A stretch of 64,000 nucleotides of DNA from contig NZ_JADWPE010000003.1 in assembly GCF_017308985.1 (NCBI RefSeq), positions 1,178,001 to 1,242,000 on the forward strand, read 5' to 3'. This document shows, piece by piece, positions 22,586-32,079 of this stretch. Source of the stretch: Lysobacter changpingensis (GTDB taxonomy: Bacteria; Pseudomonadota; Gammaproteobacteria; Xanthomonadales; Xanthomonadaceae). Position 1 is the stretch's first letter. Every line of letters begins with the position of its first letter. Under the pieces are notes generated by a model. The model saw only the letters and a list, made by a program, of their open reading frames with translations, made no database searches and was not told the DNA's origin. The position numbers were made by a program, and so were the translations under genes.

Positions 22586-23620
22586 ATGGCGCGCCCCATG
22601 GCAAGCATTCCCATTCCCTCGCCCGTCCACGCTCCGGTCCATGCGGACGATCCCGCCACGCTCGCCGCGAGCGGCCGTCGCGTGTTCGAGATCGAAGCGC
22701 AGGCGCTGTCCGCGGTCGCCTCGCGCATCGATGGCGACTTCAGCGCGGCCTGCCGGCTGATCCTCGCCTCGCAGGGCCGCGTGGTCTGCACCGGCATGGG
22801 CAAGTCGGGCCACGTCGCGCGCAAGATCGCCGCGACCCTGGCCTCCACCGGCACCCCGGCCTTCTACGTGCACCCGGGCGAAGCCGGGCACGGCGACCTG
22901 GGCATGATCACCGACGTCGACATAGTCCTGGCGCTGTCGTACTCGGGCGAGAGCGACGAAGTGCTGATGCTGCTGCCGGGCCTCAAGCGCCAGGGCAACA
23001 AGCTGATCGCGATGACCGGCCGGCCGAATTCCTCGCTGGCGCGCGAGGCCGACGTGCACCTGGACGTCAGCGTCCCCGCCGAGGCCTGCCCGCTCGCGCT
23101 GGCGCCGACCTCCAGCACCACCGCCTCGCTGGCAATGGGCGACGCGCTCGCGGTCGCGCTGCTCGACGCGCGCGGCTTCACCGCCGACGATTTCGCGCGC
23201 TCGCATCCGGCCGGCGCGCTCGGCCGCCGCCTGCTGCTGCACATCGTCGACATCATGCATTCCGGCGACGACGTACCGCGCGTGGGCGCCGACGCCAGCA
23301 TCAGCGAGGCGCTGGTCGAGATGAGCCGCAAGCGCCTGGGCATGACCGCCGTGGTCGACGCGGACGATCGCCTGCTCGGCCTGTACACCGACGGCGACCT
23401 GCGCCGCACGCTGGACGACGATCGCCTCGACCTGCGCAACACGCGCATCGTCGAGGTGATGACGCGTTCGCCCAAGACCATCGGCTCCGATGCGATGGCG
23501 GTGGAAGCGGCGCAGCTGATGGAAGCGCACAAGATCAGCGGCCTGCTGGTGGTGGATGGCAAAGGCCGCGTCGTCGGCGCGCTGAACATTCATGACCTGT
23601 TGCGGGCTCGCGTTGTCTAA
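22586..23620 (+). CDS. kdsD: D-arabinose 5-phosphate isomerase (KpsF/GutQ family)
   Basis: A 344-residue enzyme with an N-terminal SIS domain (about 50-200; GKSGHVARKIA, and SYSGESDEV with the phosphosugar-binding serines) and two C-terminal CBS domains (about 215-344). It interconverts ribulose 5-phosphate and arabinose 5-phosphate, the first step towards Kdo for LPS. The following kdsC and lptCAB genes support KdsD rather than the gut-operon paralog GutQ. The N-terminus is about 15 residues longer than in E. coli; an in-frame ATG at 22598 is an alternative start. Confidence 0.94.
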   Translation: MARPMASIPIPSPVHAPVHADDPATLAASGRRVFEIEAQALSAVASRIDGDFSAACRLILASQGRVVCTGMGKSGHVARKIAATLASTGTPAFYVHPGEAGHGDLGMITDVDIVLALSYSGESDEVLMLLPGLKRQGNKLIAMTGRPNSSLAREADVHLDVSVPAEACPLALAPTSSTTASLAMGDALAVALLDARGFTADDFARSHPAGALGRRLLLHIVDIMHSGDDVPRVGADASISEALVEMSRKRLGMTAVVDADDRLLGLYTDGDLRRTLDDDRLDLRNTRIVEVMTRSPKTIGSDAMAVEAAQLMEAHKISGLLVVDGKGRVVGALNIHDLLRARVV

Positions 23621-23628
23621 CGGCGGGG

Positions 23629-23715
23629 AACGGGTGGAAAGGAACGAGAACCGAGTGGGACCCTCCGGCTCGCCTTCGCTCTCCACTCCTTTCCCGATCC
23701 TCCTCACTCACCTCT
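23629..23715. repeat. Imperfect GGAACGAG...CTCCACTC spacer, copy 1
   Basis: The kdsD-kdsC spacer contains GGAAAGGAACGAGAACCGAG on the left and CGCTCTCCACTCCTTTCCCG on the right, partly complementary. A similar arrangement lies between ptsI and mgtE (34081-34146). It may form an mRNA hairpin; family membership is tentative. Confidence 0.4.
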
Positions 23716-23721
23716 AGCTCC

Positions 23722-24303
23722 ATGCCCTACAGCCACCTCAACGACTACCCCGCCGACATCCGCGAACGCGCCTCGCGCATCCGCCTGGCGTGCTTCGACG
23801 TCGACGGCACGTTGACCGACGGGCGGCTGTACTTCGATGACGAGGGCAGCGAGCTGAAGGCCTTCCACGTGCACGACGGCCAGGGACTGACGCTGCTGCG
23901 CAAGGTCGGCATCTCGGTGGCCTTCATCACCGCGCGCGCCGGGCCGATCGCGAAGCGTCGCGGCGAGGACCTGGGTATCGACGAGGTGCACGTGGGCGTG
24001 AAGGACAAACTGGCGTGCGTGCATGACATCGCCGCGCGCATGGGCATCGCGATGGAACAGGCGTCCTTCATGGGCGACGACCTCGCCGATCTGCGCGTGA
24101 TGCTGCAGACCGGCTTCGCCGTGGCGCCGGCCGACGCGCACCGCTGGGTCGGCGAACGCGTGCACTGGCGCACCACCGCGCGCGCCGGGCACGGCGCGGT
24201 GCGCGAGTTCTGCGACCTGCTGCTGGCCGCGCAGGGCCATGCCGAACGACTGCTCGCCGACCTGGTCCGCGTCGAAGGCGTGCGCGTGGAAGGCAACGCA
24301 TGA
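23722..24303 (+). CDS. kdsC: Kdo 8-phosphate phosphatase
   Basis: A 193-residue HAD-superfamily phosphatase that releases phosphate from Kdo-8-P. Motif I is DVDGTLTDG (residues near 26-34, nucleophile Asp in FDVDG), motif II FITARAG, motif III around KDKL, and motif IV GDDLADL. Small HAD proteins of this type lack a cap and act as tetramers. It lies between kdsD and lptC and its stop overlaps the lptC start (ATGA). Confidence 0.95.
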   Translation: MPYSHLNDYPADIRERASRIRLACFDVDGTLTDGRLYFDDEGSELKAFHVHDGQGLTLLRKVGISVAFITARAGPIAKRRGEDLGIDEVHVGVKDKLACVHDIAARMGIAMEQASFMGDDLADLRVMLQTGFAVAPADAHRWVGERVHWRTTARAGHGAVREFCDLLLAAQGHAERLLADLVRVEGVRVEGNA

Positions 24304-24884
24304 ACTGGCGCGCGATGAACTGGCGCGCGATCGGCACCCTCGCCCTCCTCGCCGGCGCACTGCTGAGCGGCTGGCTGCTGTGGCAGCAGCGCGATCGCGA
24401 CACCGCGACGGGGCCGATCGGAAAACGGCCCGACTACGTGCTGCACGATTTCCAGGCGACCGTGCTCGATGAAGACGGACGCGAGTCCTTCACGCTCAAC
24501 GCGCCGCGGCTGGAACGCGATCCGGACGTGCGCACGATGCAGATCGCCACGCCGCAATTCCATATCCCGCCGCGCCAGGGCAGCCAGGCATCGCCGTGGG
24601 ACATCCGCTCGCAGACCGGATGGGTCAGCGAGAAGGGCGAGGAAGTGCGACTGCGCGGCGGCGTGAACGCCCGCAGCACGAACGCCGACGGAAAGCCCAT
24701 CAAGGTCGTCACCGAGGAACTGAACGTTTTCCCCGACGCCCGGCGCGCCACGTCGGCCGCGCAGGTAACCCTCACGCAGCCGGGCCTTATACTGAACGGC
24801 CGCGGCCTGGAAGCCGACCTCGATGCGAAGCGCATCACCCTCAAGAATGACGTCAAGGCCCGATATGAACGTGCTGCGCCTTAG
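24300..24884 (+). CDS. lptC: LPS export protein LptC
   Basis: A 194-residue bitopic inner-membrane protein with one N-terminal membrane helix (about 11-28, IGTLALLAGALLSGWLLW) and a periplasmic beta-jellyroll. It receives LPS from LptB2FG and hands it to LptA. Identity rests on size, topology and its place before lptA and lptB. The first 30 bases are a perfect tandem duplication of a 15-mer, so the protein starts MNWRA-MNWRA; the second ATG (24315) could also serve. It overlaps kdsC by four bases and lptA by 20. Confidence 0.9.
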   Translation: MNWRAMNWRAIGTLALLAGALLSGWLLWQQRDRDTATGPIGKRPDYVLHDFQATVLDEDGRESFTLNAPRLERDPDVRTMQIATPQFHIPPRQGSQASPWDIRSQTGWVSEKGEEVRLRGGVNARSTNADGKPIKVVTEELNVFPDARRATSAAQVTLTQPGLILNGRGLEADLDAKRITLKNDVKARYERAAP

Positions 24885-25407
24885 TGCAACGCTGGAAAAG
24901 TCCCTCGCGGGCTTCGCCGGCGCTGCGTTGCTGGTCCTGGCACTGATGCCGGCCGGCGCGCTCGCCCGCACGTCCGATCGCAACAAGCCGATGGACATCG
25001 ATGCCGGCCGCAGCGACTACTCGATGGACGACAGCCGCCCCACCGTCCTCAGCGGCGGCGTGATCATCACCCAGGGCACGCTCGAGATCCGCGCCGAACA
25101 GGCGGTGATCACCACGCGCGACGGCGAACCCGCGCGCGCCGTGCTGACCGGGTCGCCGGTGACGCTGAAGCAGGAACTCGACGACGGCAAGCTGATGGAC
25201 GCCGTCGCCAACAAGGTCGATTACGACCTCAAGACCGAGATCGTCGTCTTCACCGGCGGCGTGAACATCCGCCAGCCGTCCGGCTCCATCGCCGGCGAGC
25301 GCGTGGTCTATAACATGCGGACCGGCCAGGTGCAGGGCGGCGGACAGGGCGCGAACGATCGCGTGAAGATCCGCATCATGCCGAAGAACGCGCAGGGGGG
25401 CGGCTGA
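24865..25407 (+). CDS. lptA: LPS transport periplasmic protein LptA
   Basis: A 180-residue OstA-fold protein with a signal peptide (core [17 protein letters not shown]) and the family segments [30 protein letters not shown] and [16 protein letters not shown]. It forms the periplasmic bridge between LptC and LptD. The ATG at 24865 gives a standard signal peptide; an earlier in-frame ATG at 24823 lies deep within lptC. The C-terminus is Gly-rich and overlaps lptB (TGATG). Confidence 0.94.
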   Translation: MNVLRLSATLEKSLAGFAGAALLVLALMPAGALARTSDRNKPMDIDAGRSDYSMDDSRPTVLSGGVIITQGTLEIRAEQAVITTRDGEPARAVLTGSPVTLKQELDDGKLMDAVANKVDYDLKTEIVVFTGGVNIRQPSGSIAGERVVYNMRTGQVQGGGQGANDRVKIRIMPKNAQGGG

Positions 25408-26126
25408 TGCTGGTGGCCCAGGGCCTGCGCAAGGCCTACCGTTCGCGCGAAGTGGTCAAGGACTTCGGCCTCACGCTCGACGCCGGCGAAGTGGTGGGCC
25501 TGCTCGGCCCCAACGGCGCGGGCAAGACGACCTGCTTCTACATGATCGTCGGCCTCGTTCCGGCCGATGCCGGGCAGATCGTGCTCGACGGCAAGGACAT
25601 CACCGCCGAGCCGATGTACGCGCGCGCCAAGTACGGCGTGGGCTACCTGCCGCAGGAGCCTTCGGTGTTCCGCAAACTCACCGTGGCCGACAACATCCGC
25701 CTGGTGCTCGAACTGCGCGAGGACCTGGACCGCGACGGCCGCGATCGCGAACTGGAAAGCCTGCTCGACGAACTGCAGGTCGGCCACGTCGCCGACCAGA
25801 TCGGCGCCAGCCTTTCCGGCGGCGAGCGCCGTCGCGTGGAAATCGCACGCGCGCTGGCCGCGCGTCCGCGCCTGATGCTGCTCGACGAACCCTTCGCCGG
25901 CGTGGACCCGATTTCGGTCGGCGAGATCCAGCGGATCGTGCGCCACCTCAAGAATCGCGGAATCGGGGTGCTCATCACGGACCATAACGTCCGCGAAACC
26001 TTGGGCATTTGCGATCGGGCGTATATCCTCAACGAAGGCGGCGTTCTGGCGCAGGGTGCACCGGACGCGCTGCTTGCGAACCCCGACGTACGTCGCGTCT
26101 ACCTGGGCGAAACCTTCCGGCTGTAA
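25407..26126 (+). CDS. lptB: LPS export ATPase LptB
   Basis: A 239-residue ABC ATPase with Walker [10 protein letters not shown] (near 37), Q-loop [11 protein letters not shown], signature LSGGERRR, Walker [14 protein letters not shown] and switch His in TDHNVRETL. These are all characteristic of LptB. It powers LPS extraction with LptF and LptG, whose genes are not in the window. Coupled to lptA by TGATG. Confidence 0.97.
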   Translation: MLVAQGLRKAYRSREVVKDFGLTLDAGEVVGLLGPNGAGKTTCFYMIVGLVPADAGQIVLDGKDITAEPMYARAKYGVGYLPQEPSVFRKLTVADNIRLVLELREDLDRDGRDRELESLLDELQVGHVADQIGASLSGGERRRVEIARALAARPRLMLLDEPFAGVDPISVGEIQRIVRHLKNRGIGVLITDHNVRETLGICDRAYILNEGGVLAQGAPDALLANPDVRRVYLGETFRL

Positions 26127-26207
26127 GGATGTGTCGAAGGTGCGGCTTCTCCGCACGCCCAACGCCACGCGGCCGTCGGATCCCCCTGGTCGCGTTGGCA
26201 TTCGACG

Positions 26208-27635
26208 ATGAAACCGCGTCTCCAAGCCGCTCTCGGACAACAGCTGGTGATGACACCGCAGTTGCGTCAGGCGATCCGCCTGCTGCAGCTGTCCGCGATC
26301 GAGCTCGAGGCTGAACTGGCCGCAGCGGTGGAGAGCAATCCGCTGCTGGACTGGACCGAAACCGCAATCAGCGTCGCCGACGCGGGCATCAACGGCGAAT
26401 CCGGCGGCGAAGGCGCCGCCAGCAGCGCCGAACCCGAACACCTGCCACCGGAAGCCGAATGGAACACCGACGGCGAACCCTGGTACGAGCGCCTCGGGCC
26501 GGCCGACAGCGACGACGAAACGCCCATCGCCGAACAGGTGGCCGAATCGGACACGCTGCACGACCACCTGTTGTGGCAGTTGCACCTGAGCCCGCTCTCC
26601 GCGCGCGATCGATCGATCGGCGTGGCCCTGATCGAATCCATCGATGACGACGGCTACCTGCGCGAGCCGCTGGAGTCGATCGCCGCCACGCTCGCCTCGA
26701 CGCTGGAATGCAGCCTCGAGGAACTCACCACGGTGCTGCACCAGATCCAGCAGTTCGACCCGGTGGGCGTGGGCGCGCGTTCTCTGGGCGAATGCCTGCG
26801 CCTGCAGCTCGCGCAGCTGCCTGCGGAGACCCCGGGCCGCGCATTGGCCCACCAGCTGGCCAATGGTCCGCTCGAACGCCTCCCGCGCGTGGGCGTGGCG
26901 GGGCTCGCGGCGGAACTCAAGCTAGACCTGGGCGAGGCGGAAACCGCGGTGCAGTTGCTGCGATCGCTCGATCCGCGCCCCGGCGCGCAGATCGGCGCGA
27001 TCGCCAGCGACACCTACATCGCACCGGACGTGGTGATCTGGCGCCAGCACGGCCTGTGGCGCGTCGCGCTGGCCGATGGCATGCGTCCGCGCATTTCGAT
27101 CCATCGTGGCTACGAGAACATGCTGCGCCACGCCAGCGGCGCGGATGCGAGCTACCTGCGCGGCCACCTGCAGGAGGCGCGCTGGCTGCTCAAGAGCCTG
27201 GAAGCGCGCGGCGAGACGCTGATCAAGGTGGCGCGCTGCCTGATCAAGCAGCAGGCGGCGTTCCTGGAATTCGGCGACAGCGCACTGCGTCCACTCACGC
27301 TGCGCGAAGTCGCGGCCGAGGTCGGGCTGCATGAATCCACGGTGTCGCGCGCGATCGCCCGCAAATACGCGCGCACGCCGCGGGGCACGGTGCCGCTGCG
27401 CGCGTTCTTCGCATCCGGCATCGAGACCGGCACCGGCGGCGAGGCGTCCAGCACGGCGATCCAGGCCATGATCCGCCGCCTCATCGAGGCTGAAAATCCG
27501 CGCAAGCCTCTCTCCGATGCCCGCCTGGCGGAGACGCTCAAGGCCACCGGCGTTCCCGTCGCGCGGCGTACCGTCGCCAAGTACCGCGAGGCGATGAGCA
27601 TTCCGTCCTCGCAGGATCGCGTAAGGATCGGTTAG
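26208..27635 (+). CDS. rpoN: RNA polymerase sigma-54 factor
   Basis: A 475-residue sigma-54. Region I is Gln/Leu-rich (LGQQLVMTPQLRQAIRLLQLS), then comes an acidic region II (about 50-115), the core-binding domain, a helix-turn-helix (VGLHESTVSRAIARK near 375-390) and the RpoN box ARRTVAKYREAM near 455. It recognises -24/-12 promoters with AAA+ activators. Placement after lptB and before hpf-ptsN is the conserved gammaproteobacterial order. No Shine-Dalgarno is evident before the ATG at 26208. Confidence 0.97.
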   Translation: MKPRLQAALGQQLVMTPQLRQAIRLLQLSAIELEAELAAAVESNPLLDWTETAISVADAGINGESGGEGAASSAEPEHLPPEAEWNTDGEPWYERLGPADSDDETPIAEQVAESDTLHDHLLWQLHLSPLSARDRSIGVALIESIDDDGYLREPLESIAATLASTLECSLEELTTVLHQIQQFDPVGVGARSLGECLRLQLAQLPAETPGRALAHQLANGPLERLPRVGVAGLAAELKLDLGEAETAVQLLRSLDPRPGAQIGAIASDTYIAPDVVIWRQHGLWRVALADGMRPRISIHRGYENMLRHASGADASYLRGHLQEARWLLKSLEARGETLIKVARCLIKQQAAFLEFGDSALRPLTLREVAAEVGLHESTVSRAIARKYARTPRGTVPLRAFFASGIETGTGGEASSTAIQAMIRRLIEAENPRKPLSDARLAETLKATGVPVARRTVAKYREAMSIPSSQDRVRIG

Positions 27636-27788
27636 GAATTCGACATCGCGGCGTGAAGGCCGCGAACACAAAACCTTGCCGGATCAAAGCGTTCGGCGCG
27701 GAACCCCGAAACTGCGGATGCAGGCCCCTTGCGCAACGCGCCCGGCGTGCCATCCTGTCCTCCCGTCGCGACGTAAAGGAGGTCTCCG

Positions 27789-28115
27789 ATGCGTATCGAA
27801 ACCTACGGCCAGCAGATCGAGGTCACGCCCGCCCTGCGGGACTACGTGGAAAGCAAGCTCTCGCGACTGGAACGGCATTGCGAACAACCCTTCGACGTTC
27901 GCACCCAGCTGAGCCTTGAGAAACCCAACCACCGCGCCAAGGCCACCGTGAACCTCGCCGGCCGCACCCTGGTCGCCGACGCGCAGGCCCTGGACATGTA
28001 CGCCGCCATCGACCTCCTGACCGACAAGCTCGACCGTCTGCTCCGCGAGCACCGCAGCAAGGTGGTCGACCATCACCGCGGCGAAAGCGCCGCCCGCAGC
28101 AACAGCTTCGGCTGA
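27789..28115 (+). CDS. hpf: Ribosome hibernation promoting factor (short HPF)
   Basis: A 108-residue HPF/YfiA-fold protein (MRIETYGQQIEVTPALRDYVESKL; YAAIDLLTDKLDRLLREH). It lacks the long C-terminal dimerisation domain, so it is the short form that binds idle ribosomes and acts with RMF-like partners. A very strong AAAGGAGG precedes the ATG. The 153-bp gap after rpoN suggests its own promoter, but none is obvious. Confidence 0.93.
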   Translation: MRIETYGQQIEVTPALRDYVESKLSRLERHCEQPFDVRTQLSLEKPNHRAKATVNLAGRTLVADAQALDMYAAIDLLTDKLDRLLREHRSKVVDHHRGESAARSNSFG

Positions 28116-28139
28116 TCATCGGACCCCACCGCCCGCACC

Positions 28140-28637
28140 ATGCCGCTGCATGACCTGTTGTCACGCGCGCGTGTCGCCATCCTGGATGGCCACGCCATAG
28201 AGACGGGCGCGCCCGGGACGGGCGTGTCCGCGTTGCCGCGCGTGCTCGATGCGGCGGCATGGCTGCTGGCCGATGGTGGGAACACCGCATCCATCGCGCT
28301 CGCGCTGCGCGAACGCGAGGCCCGCGCGAGCACCGCGCTCGGCCACGGCGTCGCGCTTCCGCACGCGCGCGTCGCCGGCCTGGACGAGTGCCGCGCCGCG
28401 TTCCTGCGGTTGCAGCATCCGGTCGATTCCGGCGCGCCCGACGGCGAGCCCGTCGACCTCGTGCTCGCCCTGCTCGTGCCCGAGCACGAGGTCAGTGCAC
28501 AGGTGCAGCGTCTGGCGGAGATCGCCGAACGCTTCGCCAATCCCGATTACCGCGCCGCGCTGCGCGAGGCGCGCGACGTCGGCGAGCTGCACGGAGTGTT
28601 GTGCGGCGCTTCCGATTTCCTTCCCTGCGCCGCCTGA
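28140..28637 (+). CDS. ptsN: PTS EIIA-Ntr regulatory protein
   Basis: A 165-residue EIIA of the nitrogen/fructose type; the phosphorylated histidine is H75 in [10 protein letters not shown]. It accepts phosphate from HPr and regulates targets such as potassium transport and stress responses instead of moving sugars. Its neighbours hpf, hprK and rapZ fit the standard rpoN cluster. Confidence 0.93.
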   Translation: MPLHDLLSRARVAILDGHAIETGAPGTGVSALPRVLDAAAWLLADGGNTASIALALREREARASTALGHGVALPHARVAGLDECRAAFLRLQHPVDSGAPDGEPVDLVLALLVPEHEVSAQVQRLAEIAERFANPDYRAALREARDVGELHGVLCGASDFLPCAA

Positions 28638-28645
28638 GGGTCCGC

Positions 28646-29596
28646 ATGAGCACCAGCATCAGCGCGGGAGAACTGTTCGAACAACAACGCGATCGCCTCG
28701 GCCTGCGCTGGCTGGCCGGGCAAAGCGGCGAGCGGCGCGTCCTGGAATCGGTCAACACTGTCGCGCGGCGTCCGTCGCTGGCCGGCTATCTCAACGCGAT
28801 CTATCCCAACAAGGTGCAGATCCTGGGCACCGAGGAACTCGCGTGGCTCGACGCACTCGAACCGCGCCTGCGCTGGGAGACCATCGAGAAGATCATGCAG
28901 TTCCGGCCGCTCGCGCTGGTGATCAGCAAGGACCAGACCTGCCCGGAAGACCTGCGCATCGCCGCCGAGGAAAGCCACACGCCGCTGTGGGCCTCGCCGC
29001 GTCGCGGGCATGAGCTGCTCAACCACCTGCAATACCACCTCGCGCGGTCGCTCGCGCCGCGCGTGACGCTGCACGGCGTGTTCATGGAGATCTACTCCAT
29101 CGGCGTGCTGATCACCGGCGAATCGGGATCGGGCAAGAGCGAGCTCGCGCTGGAACTGGTCACGCGCGGCCATCGCCTCGTCGCCGACGACGCACCGGAG
29201 TTCACCCAGATCGCGCCGGACGTGCTCGACGGCACCTGCCCGGAAATGCTCCAGGACCTGCTCGAAGTGCGCGGCCTGGGGGTGCTCAACATCCGCCAGA
29301 TGTTCGGCGACACCGCGGTGAAGAACAACAAGTACCTGCGCCTGATCGTGCACCTGGGCAAGCCGATGACCGAGCCCAAGCCGATGGGCATGGAGCGGCT
29401 CACCGGCGACAGCGGCGTGCGTCGCGTGCTCGACCTGGACGTGCCGATGATCACCCTGCCCGTCATGCCCGGCCGCAACCTCGCCGTGCTGACCGAAGCG
29501 GCCACGCGCCTGCACAGCCTGCGCATGAAGGGGCTGGATCCGGCGGCGGCGTTCATCGCGCGGCACAGCAATTTCCTCGAACGCGGCGATGCCTGA
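28646..29596 (+). CDS. hprK: HPr kinase/phosphorylase
   Basis: A 316-residue enzyme with the P-loop GESGSGKSE (near 154) and the HprK signature [15 protein letters not shown] (near 206). It phosphorylates and dephosphorylates HPr on a regulatory serine; S46 of the HPr encoded downstream is present. HprK is typical of Gram-positives, but in proteobacteria such as the Xanthomonadaceae it belongs to the regulatory PTS. The ATG at 28646 follows GAGGG. Confidence 0.95.
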   Translation: MSTSISAGELFEQQRDRLGLRWLAGQSGERRVLESVNTVARRPSLAGYLNAIYPNKVQILGTEELAWLDALEPRLRWETIEKIMQFRPLALVISKDQTCPEDLRIAAEESHTPLWASPRRGHELLNHLQYHLARSLAPRVTLHGVFMEIYSIGVLITGESGSGKSELALELVTRGHRLVADDAPEFTQIAPDVLDGTCPEMLQDLLEVRGLGVLNIRQMFGDTAVKNNKYLRLIVHLGKPMTEPKPMGMERLTGDSGVRRVLDLDVPMITLPVMPGRNLAVLTEAATRLHSLRMKGLDPAAAFIARHSNFLERGDA

Positions 29597-29626
29597 CCGC
29601 GCACCTCCCTCCACTTCGCCCGAGCC

Positions 29627-30508
29627 ATGAGCGAATCGCCCAACTCCATTCTCGTCATCGTCAGCGGCATGTCCGGGTCGGGCAAGTCCGTCGCCCTGCG
29701 CACGTTCGAGGACCTGGGATATTTCTGCGTCGACAACCTGCCCGCCGACCTGCTGCCGCAGTTCGTCGCCAGCGTGATGCGCGCCGACGACGGCGCGCCG
29801 GCGAAGATGGCGGTGAGCATCGACGTGCGCAACCGGCACAGCGACCTGAGCAACATTCCCGAGTGGTTGTCGGCCGTCGGCAAGCTCGGGCTGGATCCGC
29901 GCCTGGTCTTCTTCGATGCGAACGAAGCCGCGCTGCTCAAGCGCTATGCCGACACGCGCCGGCGCCATCCGCTGAGCCATCTCGGACTGTCGCTGGCCGA
30001 TGCGATCGCGCTGGAGCGGCAGGTGCTCAAGCCGCTGCGCTCCATCGCCGACGCGGTGGTCGACACCAGCACGCTCAACGTGCACCAGCTGCGCCGCCAG
30101 GTGCTGACCGAATTCGGCATCGGCGGCGACACCGGCATGTCGCTGCTGTTCGAATCCTTCGCCTACCGCCGTGGCGTGCCCCCGGACGCGGACTTCGTGT
30201 TCGATGCACGCGCGCTTCCCAATCCGCATTGGGACCCGGTACTGCGGCCGTTGTCCGGTCGCGATGCCGCGATCCGCGAGTACCTGGAATCGCAGGCCGA
30301 CGTGAACCTGTTCTTCGAACAGATCCGCGCTTTCCTCGACACCTGGCTGCCGCGCCTGCACGTGGACAGCACGCGCAGCTACGCGACCATCGCCTTCGGC
30401 TGCACCGGCGGGCGGCATCGTTCCGTGTACCTGGCCGAACGCTTCGCCGAGCACGCCCGCTCGCAGGGCTGGGACGAGGTCGCGGTGCACCATCGCGAGC
30501 TGGACTGA
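29627..30508 (+). CDS. rapZ: RNase adapter / UDP-GlcNAc sensor RapZ
   Basis: A 293-residue RapZ (YvcJ) protein. It has a P-loop GMSGSGKS near residue 14, the [11 protein letters not shown] segment, and the C-terminal [14 protein letters not shown] motif that binds RNA or aminosugar metabolites. In enteric bacteria RapZ guides RNase E to the GlmZ small RNA to tune glucosamine-6-phosphate synthesis; GlmZ is not obvious here, so that exact role is uncertain. It ends the ptsN-hprK-rapZ block. Confidence 0.93.
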   Translation: MSESPNSILVIVSGMSGSGKSVALRTFEDLGYFCVDNLPADLLPQFVASVMRADDGAPAKMAVSIDVRNRHSDLSNIPEWLSAVGKLGLDPRLVFFDANEAALLKRYADTRRRHPLSHLGLSLADAIALERQVLKPLRSIADAVVDTSTLNVHQLRRQVLTEFGIGGDTGMSLLFESFAYRRGVPPDADFVFDARALPNPHWDPVLRPLSGRDAAIREYLESQADVNLFFEQIRAFLDTWLPRLHVDSTRSYATIAFGCTGGRHRSVYLAERFAEHARSQGWDEVAVHHRELD

Positions 30509-30683
30509 CACGACGTTCACGATCCGGGACCTTCCAGCCCCTTCCCGTGAACTCCAGCCCGCTTTTCCCAGCGTGCGCTGAACGGGCTCACGAAATTTTC
30601 GCATCACGCTTGCGCAAGCCTTGCGGTGCCAAGGCTACGGTCGGGTTGCGCTGCCCAATGGCGCCCACCCGCAGGAGAGTGCA

Positions 30684-31010
30684 ATGCAGGACTCCACCCT
30701 CACGCAGACATCGATCCTGGCGACCGCGCTGGCCGTCGCGCTCGTGATGTCGCCCGCCTTCGCGCAGCGCACCGAACCACCGACGCCGACCACGCCACCG
30801 ACCGGCAGCACCACCGACACCACGCCGCGGACCCTGAGTTTCGCGGACCTCGACGTCAACGCCGACGGCAAGGTGAGCAAGGACGAAGCGGCGGCCGACG
30901 CGCGACTGACCAGTCATTTCGCGCAGGTCGACCGCGATGGCGATGGCCAGGTCTCGGAGACCGAATTCGCGGCGGGCCATCAGCGCACCGATACCTCCAC
31001 GCCGCAGTGA
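30684..31010 (+). CDS. Secreted protein with two EF-hand loops
   Basis: A 108-residue protein: signal peptide (SILATALAVALVMSPAFAQ), a Thr/Pro linker (about 30-48) and two EF-hand loops, DVNADGKVSKDE and DRDGDGQVSETE, both with intact calcium ligands. The start has AGGAG seven bases upstream. It is presumably a periplasmic Ca2+ binder. It sits between rapZ and the EIIA gene with its own spacer of 175 bp, which includes the 11-base palindrome CGAAATTTTCG at 30591. Confidence 0.8.
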   Translation: MQDSTLTQTSILATALAVALVMSPAFAQRTEPPTPTTPPTGSTTDTTPRTLSFADLDVNADGKVSKDEAAADARLTSHFAQVDRDGDGQVSETEFAAGHQRTDTSTPQ

Positions 31011-31080
31011 AGCACGACCGCTTGCGGCGACGCGGTTGCCAGGTCGCCGAACCCTTCCCCCTGAAAGGAGCATCGATCGA

Positions 31081-31404
31081 ATGAACGCCCGACTCCATCG
31101 CCTGACCGGCGCGCTTGCGCTGGTCCTCGTGTCCTCGACGCTGGCCCTGGCCGGCTGCCAGAGGACCGAGACCGACACGGTCCCGCCGACCACGGAAACC
31201 CCGCCGGCCGACACCACCACGCCGCCTGCGGACACGACCACGCCGCCGCCGACCGATACCACGCCACCGACCGACAGCACGATGCCGCCGACGGATACCA
31301 CCACTCCGCCGCCGACCACGCCGCCGCCGACCGAAGGCACGGACACCACCCCGCCGACGGACCAGACCACGCCGCAGGACCAGACCACCCCGCCGCGTTC
31401 GTGA
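31081..31404 (+). CDS. Thr/Pro-rich lipoprotein
   Basis: A 107-residue protein with a lipoprotein signal (LVSSTLALAGC, lipidated Cys near residue 26). The remaining 80 residues are almost only Thr, Pro, Asp and Glu in near repeats of the form PPTDTTPPTD. A strong AAAGGAG lies ten bases upstream of the ATG. Such disordered, acidic tails are seen in surface or periplasmic spacers; no enzymatic domain is present. It probably forms a unit with the preceding EF-hand gene, which has a similar TTPPT linker, and ends at a terminator. Confidence 0.75.
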   Translation: MNARLHRLTGALALVLVSSTLALAGCQRTETDTVPPTTETPPADTTTPPADTTTPPPTDTTPPTDSTMPPTDTTTPPPTTPPPTEGTDTTPPTDQTTPQDQTTPPRS

Positions 31405-31427
31405 TCGCACGTCGGATTCCCACCCCG

Positions 31428-31453
31428 AACGGCCCGCGCAAGCGGGCCGTTTC
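31428..31453 (+). terminator. Rho-independent terminator
   Basis: Stem AACGGCCCGC / GCGGGCCGTT with a GCAA tetraloop and a short T-containing tail, just after the Thr/Pro-rich lipoprotein gene. It insulates the two secreted-protein genes from the PTS genes downstream. Confidence 0.8.
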
Positions 31454-31598
31454 CGTGTCCGGCCGGCGGCTTTCGTGACGGCGTTCCTGATGTCGCCGCG
31501 CGCCTCCTCCGACGCTACGCGAAGCGCGTGTCCCGGAAGTCGCAGGACGGCAGCATTCCCGCTTCCGGGCCGTCACCCGGACCTGTTAAGTTGGCGGC

Positions 31599-31991
31599 AT
31601 GGCCGTCGGCATCCTGCTCATCACCCACGAAGGCATCGGCACCGCGCTGGTCGCGGTGGCGCGCCGGTTGCTGAGCCAGTTGCCGCTGCGCACCGAAGCG
31701 CTGGAGGTGCCGTTCGAAGGCGATCCCGACGCGCTGCTGCCGCAGGCCAGCGCGGCGTTGCGCCGGGTGGACGGTGGCGACGGCGTGCTGGTGCTGACCG
31801 ACCTGTACGGCGCGACGCCCAGCAACCTCGCGGCGAAGGTCGCGCGACTGGGCACGCCGGTGCGGCGCGTCTCGGCGGTGAGCCTGCCGATGCTGCTGCG
31901 GGTGATGAACTACGCCGACCTGGGCCTGGACGAACTGCCGGCGGTCGCCGCCGCCGGTGCGCGCAACGGCGTGATCGTGGACGAAGCCTGA
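31599..31991 (+). CDS. PTS mannose-type EIIA domain protein
   Basis: A 130-residue single-domain EIIA of the mannose family with the phosphoacceptor H10 in LLITHEGIG and the TDLYGATPSNLA loop. No EIIB, EIIC or EIID gene follows, so it should be a regulatory phosphate acceptor from HPr and not part of a sugar transporter. In related genomes this gene lies directly after rapZ; here two secreted-protein genes intervene. Confidence 0.9.
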   Translation: MAVGILLITHEGIGTALVAVARRLLSQLPLRTEALEVPFEGDPDALLPQASAALRRVDGGDGVLVLTDLYGATPSNLAAKVARLGTPVRRVSAVSLPMLLRVMNYADLGLDELPAVAAAGARNGVIVDEA

Positions 31992-32079
31992 CGCCGGTCG
32001 GGCGCAACGAAGCAGCTGGACGAAGCATGAGTGGAGCAGAACAAGGGCGGGACCGGCGACGGGCCCGGAGGACGCGACG

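Noticed and set aside
27700-27788. Possible sigma-54 promoter before hpf
   Set aside because: TGCAGGCCCCTTGCG has the TTGC element but not the conserved TGGCAC -24 block at the right distance.
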